Origin: Phocoena phocoena
Lineage: Eukaryota; Chordata; Mammalia; Artiodactyla; Phocoenidae
Reading direction: 5' to 3'
DNA length: 64,000 nucleotides
Assembly (NCBI RefSeq): GCF_963924675.1
Contig: NC_089221.1
Location: 133,838,263-133,902,262 of the forward strand
Both the position numbers and the translations under genes were made by a program. Positions 34,353 to 43,560 of the stretch are shown here, in pieces (within the stretch, counting starts at the first letter, position 1; the number at the start of each line of letters is the position of its first letter). Below the pieces are notes generated by a model, which was not told the origin of the DNA, did no database searches, and worked only from the letters and a program-made list of their open reading frames with translations.

Positions 34353-34704
34353 TGAAGTGAAACACATATTATGCAGAGCAAAAACTAATGACAAAATTTA
34401 ATCAATCCCAGCAGAGAGTCGGTGATTTTTGTGACACATATTTGCACTTAGCTTATGTCAGCATTAACATGGATTTTTCATTTCCTCAACTACTTGCATT
34501 TAGAAGTGTTTCTAGTAGGTTGTCACACAACGAAGGAAAGCCCCATCTGGGATTTCCAAAACTGGAACACAGAGCAGAAAGAGTGGGCCAGAAACGGAAC
34601 TAGTGGTGATAGCTGGGCTTCCAGGAAAGTTGAGTAGGTGACCTCAAGCCTCACAAAATGGAGTTGTCAGCTTCTGCCTGTGAAAATGAGATTCTTTGTC
34701 TTAC

Positions 34705-34790
34705 CTTTTCCCACAAGGGGCTTTCTGCAGTCTTCCACTGAGGTATTACTAGTTCATGTTGTGGCTGGGGGCTGCCTTCCCCACTTCCTC
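34705..34790 (-). CDS. ADAM19: ADAM19 exon 2 (start of prodomain)
   Basis: This 86-nt exon is two bases completing the codon begun in exon 1, then 28 codons ending phase 0 in Glu-Lys before GTAAGA. The peptide contains QHELVIPQWKTAESP, matching human ADAM19 (QHELIIPQWKTSESP as I recall it), with an upstream GEGSP motif also shared. Differences include a Leu-Trp where human has Val-Arg just before the final Glu-Lys. The acceptor is GTTGGCAG at 34791-34798, just right of the exon. Three bases further in lies GAG, so the site is a CAGGAG tandem (NAGNAG) acceptor, and use of the second AG would drop one Gly. The junction with exon 1 gives GWTR-R-GSGEGSP. The role is the N-terminal part of the cleavable prodomain. 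Confidence 0.96.
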
Positions 34791-34904
34791 CTGCCAACAC
34801 AGGAAGCACACCATTGGAATCCCAGACCTCTGCACCCTAGCTAAGCCAGGCATGCACTGCCAACCGGAAAGACCCATACTGGGTTGTCAGGAGACCTGAT
34901 GGAT

Positions 34905-35560
34905 TCCAGGCTCTTGGCACTCACTATGGGTCAGGCACTCTGCTAGGTGCTGATAATATCGTGGTTGGTCTGTGTATACTTCAGAAAGTTTATCTTCTAG
35001 AGATGGGAAGCAGACAACACAAATATTCTCCAATGGTACCAGAGGGTCATGAAATAAAGAGACCCTGAAGAGGAGGTACCTATTTTAGAGAGGATGATCA
35101 GCAAGGATGGCATTTAATTGAGACCTGAGGGACCAGAAAGAAGATGCAAAGATCTACGGGAAGGGTGTCCCAGGGAGACAGGGCAGCAAGAGCAGAAATG
35201 GCCTTGGCCTGTTTAAGGAACAAGAAGAAGTTAGAGGTAGCTAGAACGTAGCAAACGAGAGGGGAAATTGGTAGATATGGTCAGCAAGACAGCCATGGGT
35301 CTGGTATCACAGAGGGCATGGAAAGTGTCTGGATTTTATTATAAATAGACTTGGAAGGCACAGGAGGGTTTAGACACAGAGCAATATGATCTGTATTTGG
35401 TTTTTAAAAGATCTTTCTGCCGCTGGGTGGAGATGGAGAGGGTGGAGGTGGGGGAGGGAGGCAGGAGTGCAAGTAGAAGCAGGAAGGCAAGGCTGGAGAC
35501 TTGCAGGAGCCCTAGTGAGAGTTGCTGGTGGCTCAGACTAGAATGACATCAGTAAAGAGG
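34905..35560 (-). repeat. Old LINE-type repeat (L2-like) fragment
   Basis: It starts 'TCAGGCACTCTGCTAGGTGC', then 'CTCCAATGGTACCAGAGGG', 'GGTGTCCCAGGGAGACAGGG', 'AAAAGATCTTTCTGCCGCTG'. This order recurs in old mammalian repeats I associate with L2. Related stretches lie near 50395-50770 and 54960-55280. The family call is tentative. Confidence 0.45.
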
Positions 35561-35619
35561 AATGAAGTGTTTGGATTCTGGGTATATCTGGAGGGCAAGC
35601 CCCTGGGTATTATTTCCAT

Positions 35620-35890
35620 TGAGTTTCAGTTTTCTCATCTGTAAAATGAAGACAATGATACCCACCTGCCCATCTCACAGCATTACTGGGGAGAGTTACT
35701 GTGAAAGTGCTTCCCAATCCGCAAAGCATCATCGCGTTAACCTGAGCTTCCTAAGGGCAAGTTTGCATTTTCATATCACTTTCTACTTTCCAAATGATTC
35801 TCACCACCCAGTTCTCTGTACTCAAGACAACCCTGGGAGCTAGGTAGGAGGATTCCTATTTTTCAAGAAAGGTGAACTGAAATCTGTTTG
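35620..35890 (+). repeat. MIR SINE fragments
   Basis: 'GTTTCAGTTTTCTCATCTGT' and 'AAAATGAAGACAATGATACC' are forward MIR core. A second, reverse-looking piece follows near 35790-35880. Confidence 0.65.
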
Positions 35891-36239
35891 AGGAGACTTG
35901 TTCCAGGCAGGGCAGACCTCAAACATTGGTCGCAGGCAATCTTAATAAAGTGGTAATTGCTCAGGACCTAGGCAAATTAGTCTCCGTAAGAATAGGCCAA
36001 ATCCACAGGACTCCTGGGGTTGAAGTGAGGACTCCAAAATTTATTCTTTCTAAACCAACCACATCAATCACCTAGAATACAATGAGTGACACAGAAGATG
36101 GCCATAGTTGTTCTGTTAGACTGGCCCAATTATGAGTGATTAACTTTCCTTTGAGATTACTGATATGATATATTCTCAATCAAAATAGATCCTAAAAAAT
36201 AACCTCATTAGAGTAGCATTAGTTTCATCATATTAGTAA

Positions 36240-36345
36240 AAATGAGAAGCAATTCATTCATTTACTCATTACATGTTTTCTGAGCGCTTAACTATATGCC
36301 AAATGCTATGCTAGGTGCTTGATATTCACTGGGGAATCAGGCATA
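36240..36345 (-). repeat. L2 fragment
   Basis: 'TTCATTCATTTACTCATTAC' then 'ATATGCCAAATGCTATGCTA'. L2 3' end in reverse orientation. Confidence 0.6.
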
Positions 36346-36659
36346 GTTTCTGATCTAGTGGCTCTGATCAATCTAGAGTCTCTGCAACAAAAAGGAGTTA
36401 TGCTAGTCAATGGAACATTCAAAGGAATGAAATGATCTTTATGATTGCAAAAATTATTGAAAGCAAGGCTCAATAACAGGAACACAGTACCTCTTAAGAA
36501 AAATTGTTCAAACCTTGGAAATAAGGCAAAAAGAGCAAGCAGGATGTCCTTTCAATGTCACATTTGGAGCACTGTTTAACGGGCCTTCCCACATATTAGT
36601 GAATTATCGAGAGGAAGGTACCTTTGTTTGACTTTTTTGTTTCCTATTAATGAAAGGCT

Positions 36660-36980
36660 ATACTCTGTGAAGTTATCTGTTAACTGTAGCTTTCAGTCTG
36701 GTAGAGATGCAAATGACTTCAGTATAGTAGAAAGATAACTAAGAATTATGGTTGTTTGGCCCCATGGAGCATTGACCACTTGTGTATCTGTCCCAGCACA
36801 GGATTTCAACATTCTTTCTCCAATGCTTGTATCACTCCTGTTCCTCTAATGCTTTGAACTAGCTTTACCGTTCTATTCACTGCCTCATTAATGAATCAAA
36901 TCAATCTTTGCCAACCTTTCATCCTATATTTGTATAAGAGCCATGTTTTTAACTTTTTGAAAATTATACTTCTGCGATTT
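36660..36980 (+). repeat. Old dispersed repeat, copy B
   Basis: It is similar to 9405-9735 in the same orientation and lies about 450 bp inside intron 1 from the exon 1 donor. Shared landmarks: GTTAACT near the start, TAGAGATGCAAATGA, AAAGATAACT, then TCATTAATGAATCAAA against CCATTAATTAAACAAA, and TATTTGTATAAGAGCC. Confidence 0.6.
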
Positions 36981-37426
36981 CTTGAAGGAATTTATAGTCA
37001 TTGAAACCATGTTTTTGGAGAATGTAACGATGTGGCAAATGCTCATAATGTGAAGTGGCATATGCAAGACACAAAACAGTACCTATGGTACGGCTCCAAT
37101 TTTATCAAAATATATTTATAGGCACACACACAAAGACTGGAGAAAAGAGGAGAGACTAGGAAAGCAGCGGAAAGAAAAGCCAAAAGCAGAAAAACCGAGG
37201 AAAAGGAGAGAGAGGGAGGCAAGCCAGGGAGGGACCGACTGTTTTCTGCCTGCTCCGGGTCTCCCGCATCTCCACCACCTCCCCTGGCGCACAACGTGGG
37301 AACAAAGCCGGGGCTCCCGGCCTGGGGGTCGGCGGGGGCGCTGCCCCGAGGAGTTGCGGGGGGCGACTCCCAGCTCCCCCAACCCACCCACCTCCAAAGC
37401 CCCCCGTCTCCCGCCCTGCTACTTAC

Positions 37427-37493
37427 TTCTGGTCCACCCCAGCAGGGCGAGCGCCAGCAGACAGAGCTGGGCAGCGCCCACGCCCCGGGGCAT
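37427..37493 (-). CDS. ADAM19: ADAM19 exon 1, coding part (signal peptide)
   Basis: The ATG at 37491-37493 opens 22 codons plus one base before a GTAAGT donor (37421-37426). The peptide begins MPRGVGAAQL, has a hydrophobic CLLALALL core and ends GWTR. It is a secretory signal peptide directing the ADAM19 protease into the endoplasmic reticulum. Human ADAM19 begins MPGGAGAARLCLLAFAL as I recall, and then carries about ten extra residues before GWTR that are absent here. The ATG is the first in-frame one after an upstream TAG (37572-37574), and the context ACACCATGC has A at -3. The intron phase (1) fits exon 2. ADAM19 is a type I membrane metalloprotease-disintegrin linked to neuregulin shedding and heart development. 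Only its first 101 codons lie in this window. Confidence 0.95.
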
Positions 37494-37524
37494 GGTGTCA
37501 GCTGGCCCCTCGCGCACTCTGCGT

Positions 37525-37542
37525 TCACCAGCACGCGGCCAT
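37525..37542 (-). CDS. Upstream ORF in the presumed ADAM19 leader
   Basis: The minus strand reads ATG GCC GCG TGC TGG TGA, giving the five-residue peptide MAACW. It ends 31 nt before the main start codon and is in a different frame. It acts only if transcription starts upstream of 37542, which the sequence alone does not settle. Such short upstream ORFs often lower translation of the main frame. Confidence 0.5.
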   Translation of the reverse strand: MAACW

Positions 37543-37616
37543 GCCAGCACCCTAACCAGGCCGCGGCGCTTCTAGAACCCACGGTCGCCCAGCAGCTCCC
37601 AGCCCTGCTCCCAGCC

Positions 37617-37621
37617 ATTGG
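37617..37621 (-). promoter_or_regulatory. CCAAT box
   Basis: GGCCAATGG on the minus strand, about 125 bp upstream of the ADAM19 start codon, is a good NF-Y-type motif. It sits just downstream of three GC boxes. Confidence 0.55.
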
Positions 37622-37630
37622 CCGGGACGC

Positions 37631-37678
37631 TCCGCCCCCGGCTCCGCGGAGGAGGGGCGGGAGGAGCCAGGGGCGGAG
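37631..37678 (-). promoter_or_regulatory. Cluster of GC boxes (Sp/KLF-type sites)
   Basis: GGGGCGG-type motifs occur at 37632-37638 (minus), 37654-37661 (plus) and 37670-37676 (plus), immediately upstream of the CCAAT box. They fit a TATA-less CpG-island promoter. Confidence 0.6.
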
Positions 37679-37829
37679 CCAGCGCGACCCCTGGGAGCCA
37701 GGCGAGATGGGGGCGGGGGACGGGGTGGGGGGCGGTGTTCGGCGGTGCTCAGGTGCTGGCGATCAGGGGAGGGCGAGTCCGAGCCGGAGGAAGGGTAGGG
37801 ATTAACGGTTGCCGCGGCCTGAGGAGGGT

Positions 37830-38270
37830 CGGGGACTTGGGTTTGTAGGAATTAAACTGGACCCCTCTGGGTACAGCGGCCCATTTCCTCTGTCCCGCAC
37901 TGGGCTAGACGCCTTGGGTGACACTCAGGGGCTACTCACCCAGCACCGTCCTCTAGAGGCCGCCACGCTTGGACGCAGGTTCTGAAAGAGTTAACCTGGC
38001 ACAGAGAACTAAGTGCTATATGGAATTGTTTTCTTAGCAAGACACAAATCAGGGATCCTTTCCTTCTGACTGGGAGGAACGGGGTGGTGAAGAGAGGATT
38101 CCCAGAGGAGAAGACGTCTGAGCTCAGGAGGAGGCGAAATGGAGCACCAGGCAGAAAACCCGAGACAGACAGACTAGGGCGGGAAAGTCCATGGTCTGTA
38201 CTGGGGAAAAACTGGAATTTGGGATGGTTAGGATTTAGGGCTTTGGAGGGAACGGAGGGAGATGAGACTT
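37830..38270. other. Promoter-distal upstream flank, nothing recognised
   Basis: No repeat or gene is recognised. The open frame at 38084-38272 + is short and unsupported. It may hold upstream regulatory sequence. Confidence 0.4.
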
Positions 38271-38274
38271 GAAA

Positions 38275-38750
38275 ATAATAATAATGACTGTCACTTACTG
38301 AGGGTTTACTGTTTGCTAGAAAAAGAAAATAATAACTAAGACTGTTAGAGCGCTTCCTAAGTGCCAGACACTGTCTTCAGCACTTTACATATCAACTTAT
38401 TTAATTAATCGATCTAGGAAAAGAACTACCTTTTATGGTCCTTTAATATGTGCTGGGGACTCTCTATACATCATCTCTTTTCATTAGCCCAATGATCCCC
38501 TGGGGTAAGTACTAATAGTTTCCTGGTTTAGAGATAGAAAACCAAACCTGAGAGGCTAAGTAATTTGCCCAAGGTCACACAGCTAAAGTCAGAGTCTGGA
38601 TTCAAGTCCACATCTGAATAACTCCAGAGCCTCTTACAGCACACCTTATTTTACAGATGGGTAAACTGATAATCAGAAAAAACTGCCTTGCCTAAGATCC
38701 CTTAGCAAGGTTTGGCAAAGCCTGTTTCTAAAGCCTCAGACCTCTTGTCA
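38275..38750 (-). repeat. MIR SINE fragments
   Basis: Reverse MIR order appears more than once: 'TAAGTGCCAGACACTGTCTT', 'AAACCTGAGAGGCTAAGTAA', 'TTTGCCCAAGGTCACACAGC', then 'TTATTTTACAGATGGGTAAA'. Confidence 0.8.
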
Positions 38751-38917
38751 TGTATTCCTTTCACTGAGTCTCCTTCTTCAAACCCAGGTTTGTCCAGTTA
38801 AACAAGATGCTGTGTTTGGGGGAGGAAAAGGCACTCCTGAAGATTAGTAGGTATGTCTGTTGAAACCACTGGACATACATAAAAGACACTGCTCTTGCCA
38901 TTGATGTATTTAGAGGC

Positions 38918-39281
38918 TGTATTATTCTGTTCAAGCTGTCATAACAAAAATCACAGACTGGATGGCTTAAACAACAGAAAGTTATTTTTTCACAGTTCTG
39001 AGATTAAGGTGTTGGCTTGGTTGGTTTCATACAAGGCCTCTCTTCCTGGCTTGTAGAAGGCATTCTTGCTGTGGCCTCACATGGCCTCTTCTCTGCTTGT
39101 GTGAAGAAAGCAAGCTCTGCTGTCTTCCTCTTCTTAAGGACACTAATTCCATCAGACAGAGCCCCACTCTTATGATCTCATTTAATTTTTATTACCTCTT
39201 TATAGGCTCGATCTCCAAATACAGTCACTGGGGGTTAGGGGTTCAACATATGAATGTGGGGACACAGTTCAGTCCATAACA
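38918..39281 (-). mobile_element. MaLR provirus: 3' LTR
   Basis: In reverse orientation the LTR runs from TGTATTATTCTG to CCATAACA (TG...CA ends when read on the minus strand). It resembles 41846-42244 throughout. It is the 3' LTR because the element points left. Confidence 0.8.
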
Positions 39282-39321
39282 TTCTATCCTGTGGTCCCCA
39301 AAGTTCATGTCCTTCTCACAT

Positions 39322-39797
39322 GTGTCAACTGAAAAAAATGCACAATGCGAGAGTTGTGAGTTAAGTTTATTTCGGGCAAAATGAGGACTATAGACTGGGA
39401 GACAGCATCTCAGGTAGTTCTGAGGAACTGCTCCAAAGAAGTAAGGGGGAAGGTCAGAATTATATATGACTTTAGTGAAGGGGTTACATACATCAAGCAC
39501 ACATTTTGGCAGAGGCTTGCTGCTAGTCAGGAGGAGCAGATGTCACCATTAATGATTTTAGTGCTTTTCTAGACGTGAGAAGATGCAAGAATTTGGGCTC
39601 ATAAAATCTCCTCCTGAAGATATCTAACTATCTAAAGGCCTGTTCTGCCAGTTTTTCCCAGAGCACGGAGTGCCTCATTCCTGATCTCCACCCTGAACTC
39701 CTTTCAGCGGGTGTTGAAGCTCAGCGACTGCAGTGGCTAGTGACTTACTTCATTCTTGTAGAGGCTAATGGCAAGTGCCAAGTTTTAGTTGATGCGT
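39322..39797 (-). mobile_element. LTR-like insertion nested in the MaLR provirus
   Basis: This block is foreign to the MaLR internal sequence and splits 'CTTCTCACATG' from 'CGTGCAATTACCCC'. Its ends are TGTCAACT and AGTTGATG, a short inverted pair. Its content ('GAGAGTTGTGAGTTAAGTTT', 'GGGAGACAGCATCTCAGG') recalls an LTR I have seen in even-toothed ungulate genomes, but I cannot name it. Confidence 0.5.
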
Positions 39798-41153
39798 GCA
39801 ATTACCCCATCCCAACAGCCCCCAAAGACTTAACCCATGCCAGCATCAATTCCAAGCCCAAAGTCTCATCTAAATCAGATATGGGTGAGATTCAAGGTAT
39901 GATTCATTCTAAGACAAAATTCCTTTCCATCTGTGAACCTGTGAAACCAGACAAGTTATATGCTTCCAAAATACAGGTTTAGGGGGACATTCTCATTCCA
40001 AAAGAGAGAAATCCGGAAGAAGAAAGGGGTGACTTCTCATGCAAGTCCGAAACCTAGTCTAAATTCCATTAGATCTTCAAGCTCTAGAATAATCTTCTGG
40101 CTGGATGTTCTGCCTTCCCAGCCCACTGGGGCAGTAGTGTCATCCCCACAGCCCTAGGCAGTGGCACTGCCCCCTCTGCTTTGGGCAGTGGCCCCACCCT
40201 GTGGCTTCTTGCTGCAGTTCTGCTCCCGAGGCACTGGGCAGGAGAAGCCTGGCTCCCTGAAACCAAGAGGGGTTGCTACCCTCTGAAACCAAGAAACAAA
40301 TAGCCTTGCCCTCTGGGCCTGTATGCTCTACGCATACAGTGGGAATGGCAGCCCTGCTGATCTCTGAATCACCTTCAGGGTTCTTCCCTTTTCTTAAAGG
40401 ATAAAGCACATTCACAGCCAAATAGCTCTATTGTCCTGTCCTATAGAATCCCAGTTCAAAAGCCTTCCTTTATTTTGTCTTATCTCTGTTCTCCTTGGTC
40501 CGAACTGGCACTGTCTCTGCTAGCATAATCCCATCTCTATTTCTGGCAGCTGCAGAGATGGCTGATTAACGGTTTGAGTCATCTCATTATCAGGTGATTG
40601 TCCAGCCACACCCTCAGCATCTTCTCTAGAACATGTGCTTTCATTTTTTGCAATGTAGATGGGCTGAGAAGTTTCCAAATCTTCAAGCTCTTGTTCCTTT
40701 TTGCTTAGAATTCCTTCAATTTATCTCTCTCCTTTTGTATTTTACTATAAGCAAAGGAGAAACCAGGTCAGCCCTTTAACATTTTGCTCAGGAATCTCCT
40801 CATCCAAATATCCAAGTTCGAAACTTGGTATTTCTACTTTCCACAACACACTAGGACACAATTCAACCAGGTTCTTTGTCCATTTATAACAAGGATCACC
40901 TTTCTTCTAGTTTCCAGTAACATGTTCTACCTTTTCATCTGAGAACTCACCAAAATCACCTTTAATATTCACAGCTCTACAAACATTGTCTTCACGATAT
41001 GTGTCTTCTCAAAAATGATAGCCGCTTTCTTTAGAGTGCTTCTCTTTCCCTGAACCCTCACCAGAATTGCCTTCAACATCATATTTCTACCAATAGTCTC
41101 TTCAAGGCAATCTAGGTTGTTTGTAGCATGGACCTCAAAGCTTATCCAGCTTC

Positions 41154-41747
41154 ACTATTTACAATAGCCAGGACATGGAAGCAACCTAAGTGTCCATCGA
41201 CAGATGAATGGATAAAGAAGATGTGGCACATATATACAATGGAATATTACTCAGCCATAAAAAGAAAAGAAACTGAGTTATTTGTAGTGAGGTGGATGGA
41301 CCTAGAGTCTGTCATACAGAGTGAAGTAAGTCAGAAAGAGAAAAACAAATACCGTATGCTAACACATATATATGGAATCTAAAAATAAAAATGGTTCTGA
41401 AGAACCTAGGGGCAGGACAGGAATAAAGATGCAGACATAGAGAATGGACTTGACACGGGGAAGGGGAAGGGTAAGCTGGGATGAAGTGAGAGAGTGGCAT
41501 GGGCGTATATACACTATCAAATGTAAAATAGATAGCTAATGGGAAGCAGCCACATAGCACAAGGAGATCAGCTCCATGCTTTGTGTCCACCTAGAGGGGT
41601 GGGACAGGGAGGGTGGGAGGGAGACACAAGAGGGTGGGGATATGGGGATATATGTATATGTATAGCTGATTCACTTTGTTATAAAGCAGAAACTAACACA
41701 CCATTGTAAAGCAATTATATTCCAATAAAGATGTTAAAAAAAAAAAA
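41154..41747 (+). mobile_element. Young 5'-truncated L1 insertion
   Basis: It starts inside the end of L1 ORF2 ('[18 protein letters not shown]', 'YTMEYYSAIKRKE'). The residual frame ends at a stop near 41382, followed by the 3'UTR, an AATAAA signal (about 41724) and a poly(A). A perfect 17-bp duplication, AAAGCTTATCCAGCTTC, flanks it at 41137-41153 and 41748-41764. Confidence 0.97.
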
Positions 41748-41845
41748 AAAGCTTATCCAGCTTCTACCTATTACCCAGTCCCAAAGCCACTTCTACATTT
41801 TTAGGCATTTGTTACAGCAGGACCCCACCTCTTGGTACCAAAATC

Positions 41846-42244
41846 TGTATTAGTCTTCTAGGGCTTTGCATAACTGAACACCATAGACTGGGTGGTTTAC
41901 ACAACAGAAATGTATTTCCTCAGCTCTGGAGGATGGAAGTCCAAGATCAAGGTGTTGACAGGGTTGTTTTCTGGTAAGGCCTCTTTTCCTGGCTCCTAAA
42001 CAGCTGCCTTTTTGCTGTGTCCTCACATGGCCTCTTCTCTGTGTGAGCATGCAGAGAGAGAAAACACTGGTCTTCCTCTTCTTTTAAGGACCCTAATCCT
42101 ATCAGATCAGGGCCCCACCCTTATAACCTCATTTAACCTTTATTACCTCTTTATAGGCCCTATCTTCAAATACGGTCATATTGGGGATTAGGGCTTCAGC
42201 AGATGAATTGGGGTGGGAGGGGAGACATAATTTAGTCCAGAACA
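41846..42244 (-). mobile_element. MaLR provirus: 5' LTR
   Basis: Runs from TGTATTAGTCTTCTAGGGC to TTAGTCCAGAACA in reverse orientation. The adjoining 'TTGGTACCAAAATC' is where a primer-binding site would be expected. Divergence from the 3' LTR indicates an old insertion. Confidence 0.8.
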
Positions 42245-42445
42245 GGGGTTCTAGCCCTAGAGCCATGAGACTAGAATTCTAGTCCCAGCTCTCTCCAACC
42301 AGCTCTGTGACTTTGGGTAAGTCACTTCTCTTTTCTAGGCCTGAGTTTCTGACCCAATGGCCTGGGAATGGTAATGGCTACCCCAATCCATCTCACTCAG
42401 GAGCTGTGAGAAGCTGTTGAGATAATGGTGGTGAAAGTGCTGTGC
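42245..42445 (+). repeat. MIR SINE
   Basis: 'CAGCTCTGTGACTTTGGGTA', 'AGTCACTTCTCTTTTCTAGG', 'CAGGAGCTGTGAGAAGCTG'. Forward orientation. Confidence 0.75.
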
Positions 42446-42809
42446 CAGTTAAAAAATATTGAAGTATCAAGTCTAACTCATTCTATGGACAATCTACTTG
42501 CAAAAGGCATCCAAGCTCCGTATCTGAAATTTGCTCCCAATTGCTGGCACTCAGCTGAACAATATTTAATCAGCATGTGCCCCTGAAAATTGGGAAGTAG
42601 CTCACAAGAGAAAGAGTCCAGTGGTTTCTGCACTGACCAAAATATGATTCCCAATTCTGTCTCTCATCTATGCCCTTCACACTTATACACAGTAACAAAC
42701 ATATACACAACTTTTGACCCCCAAAAGACTTTCCATTTATTTGTAAAGAATGTATTTGTTATTTATAAAGAATACTACACCTCTACATAATCTTTAAAAT
42801 ATTCATGAC

Positions 42810-43500
42810 ATTTAATCTACTAATTACATTTCTGGGAAACTAGCCTAAAAAAATAATCTGCAGGGCTTCCCTGGTGGCGCAGTGGTTGGGAATCCGCCTG
42901 CCAGTGTAGGGGACGTGGGTTCAGGCCCTGGTCCAGGAGGATCCCACATGCAGTGGAGCACCTAAGCCCATGTGCCACAACTACTACGCCTGCACTCTGG
43001 AGCCCGTGACCCACAACTATTGAAGCCCGTGCGCCTAGAGCCTGTGATCCGCTGCAGGAGAGACCACGGCAATGAGAGGCCCAGGCACCGCGACGAGGCA
43101 CTGCAACGCAGCCATAAATAAATAAGTAAATAAATAATTCCTTTAATAAAATAATAATAATCTGCAATGCACACAAAGATTTATGGACTATAATGTTCAT
43201 AGTGGTGTTATTTATAATAGTGAAAAATTGGAAACAACATAAATGTCCAACTGTGAAGGAACAGTTAATAAATTATAGAATATTCATATGATGGATTATT
43301 ATGTGGCCATTTATTTAAAATAGTGTTTGCAAAGAGTTTATGCTCTGATGTTAAGGGAAAAAATCAGTGTCCAAAATTACAAATGTAAGTATGATCTCAG
43401 CTATGTAAATAAAAGACTAAAAAAAACACTAGAAGGAAATGTGCCAAAATGTTAATGGCAGTTACCTCTGGATGGTGAGACTATGGATGGATGAAGGTTT
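42810..43500 (+). mobile_element. Old L1 3' fragment, split by a SINE
   Basis: 'TTACATTTCTGGGAAACTAG' lies before the SINE. 'GGAAACAACATAAATGTCCA' and 'GTTACCTCTGGATGGTGAGA' follow it. Confidence 0.7.
42863..43155 (+). mobile_element. CHR-type SINE, long form
   Basis: Head GGGCTTCCCTGGTGGCGCAG, GGGTTCAGGCCC at the B-box position, long body and (AAAT)n tail. The duplication AATAATCTGCA flanks it at 42852-42862 and 43156-43166. Confidence 0.95.
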
Positions 43501-43560
43501 TTTGTTTGGTTTGTTTTTTTTTGGTTTTTCTTCATTATTTTTTGTTTGTTTGTCTTGCCC
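43497..43560. repeat. T/G-rich simple repeat
   Basis: Irregular (TTTG)n and T runs. Confidence 0.8.

Larger units (their letters stand above)
30077..34704 (-). other. ADAM19: ADAM19 intron 2
   Basis: This phase-0 intron of 4.6 kb has a GTAAG donor at 34700-34704 and a TAG acceptor at 30077-30079. It contains one reverse and two forward CHR SINEs, an old L1 piece, and MIR and L2 relics. Confidence 0.92.
34791..37426 (-). other. ADAM19: ADAM19 intron 1
   Basis: This is a phase-1 intron of 2.6 kb. The donor is GTAAGT at 37421-37426 and the acceptor CAG is at 34791-34793. Its 5' part overlaps the CpG island. Confidence 0.93.
37270..37830. promoter_or_regulatory. CpG island at the ADAM19 5' end
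   Basis: CpG and G+C density rise sharply above the surrounding AT-rich intron and intergenic sequence, covering exon 1, the presumed 5' leader and the proximal promoter. The boundaries are by eye. CpG-island promoters are usually TATA-less with dispersed start sites, and I see no TATA box on the minus strand upstream of the start codon. Confidence 0.85.
39282..41845 (-). mobile_element. MaLR provirus: internal region, with nested insertions
   Basis: The sequence between the two LTRs follows the non-coding internal region of MST/THE1-type MaLR elements in reverse: 'CTATCCTGTGGTCCCCAAAG', 'AAATCAGATATGGGTGAGAT', 'GAAACCAGACAAGTTATATG', 'CATTTATAACAAGGATCACC'. It carries no intact gene. A second LTR-like piece (39322-39797) and an L1 (41154-41747) are inserted in it. 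Confidence 0.75.

Noticed and set aside
37427..37493. Identification of the signal peptide as CD34 or another MPRG-starting receptor
   Set aside because: The similarity was limited to a few residues, whereas exons 2-4 match ADAM19 in order and phase.
37043..37618. 191-codon open frame on the minus strand across the ADAM19 CpG island
   Set aside because: It starts inside the CCAAT box, runs through the true exon 1 in another frame and through the splice donor into intron 1. GC-rich DNA has few stops, and the ADAM19 frame explains the locus better.
37296..37805. 169-codon plus-strand frame in the CpG island
   Set aside because: It is antisense to exon 1 and the promoter, low-complexity and rich in Gly, Pro and Arg. 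It fits stop-poor GC-rich sequence.
41128..41382. Possible small gene ending at 41382
   Set aside because: It is the C-terminal remnant of L1 ORF2 in a truncated insertion with a perfect target duplication.
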